A DNA stretch of 64,000 nucleotides, taken from the NCBI RefSeq assembly GCF_000002075.1, contig NW_004797352.1:597363-661362 (forward strand), written 5' to 3'. A model generated the notes under the pieces. The model was not told the origin of the DNA. It did no database searches and saw nothing but the letters and a program-made list of their open reading frames with translations. This DNA comes from Aplysia californica. Its lineage: Eukaryota; Mollusca; Gastropoda; Aplysiida; Aplysiidae. Numbering within the stretch: the first letter of the stretch is position 1; the number at the start of each line of letters is the position of its first letter. A program made the translations under genes and the position numbers. Positions 63,940 through 64,000 of this stretch are shown one piece after another.

Positions 63940-64000
63940 ACACAGAATTCTACACTTAGTGTAGAATTCTGTTCTACACTTAGTGTAGAATTCTGTGTCT
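63940..64000. repeat. Tandem GAATTCTACACTTAGTGTAGAATTC palindromes
   Basis: TCTACACTTAGTGTAGA occurs twice in tandem, joined by ATTCTGT, at the right edge of the window. A related inverted pair (CAGAATTCTACA and TGTAGAATTCTG) lies at 62,742-62,784. Confidence 0.8.

Overview
The window is AT-rich eukaryotic DNA dominated by introns and transposable elements. Dense palindromes of the AGATCTAG type (63,290-63,345), frequent AGGCCTA motifs, tRNA-derived SINEs and the kinds of transposon present suggest a marine invertebrate, most likely a mollusc and perhaps a gastropod. This is an inference, not an identification.

One host gene organises most of the window. On the minus strand, from the start codon at 58,147 down to at least 6,450, I can follow 17 coding exons with GT-AG splice sites and agreeing phases. 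Together they give 1,207 codons of a PARP14-like protein: an RRM-like N-terminus, a second RRM, a long KH-like region in one 1,003-bp exon, then three macro domains. The gene runs off the left side: no WWE or ADP-ribosyltransferase catalytic exon is visible between 1 and 6,449, so the 3' part must lie outside the window or be absent. About 3.6 kb of coding sequence is spread over 51.7 kb. Shared phase-1 introns at the same place in the three macro domains suggest that they arose by tandem duplication.

The introns and flanks hold the accessory DNA. From left to right they contain: a degenerate TAGGGG array (1-200); a piggyBac-type MITE beside a decayed CR1/L2-type LINE (589-3,550); a small GTCCCC-ended MITE; a hAT-like element (9,045-9,830); pogo-like TA-flanked elements; several hairpin elements; a fossil Ty3-type LTR retrotransposon with both LTRs and a TAAAG duplication (27,555-30,790); a 1.6-kb GC-ended inverted-repeat element inside a MITE (39,490-41,082); a hAT-type element with an 8-bp duplication (43,542-44,647); a 5'-truncated RNase H-bearing LINE with a 14-bp duplication (48,374-49,191); a broken copy of a widespread, unnamed DDE-transposase-like invertebrate gene family (49,423-50,895); and, right of the gene, a cluster of palindromes and inverted-repeat elements (60,250-64,000).

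The most repeated item is an apparently undescribed TA-flanked MITE family of about 450 bp. At least nine full or partial copies are scattered through the introns, two of them split by other insertions, which gives a relative order of invasion. No CRISPR array, bacterial operon, rRNA or convincing tRNA gene is present.
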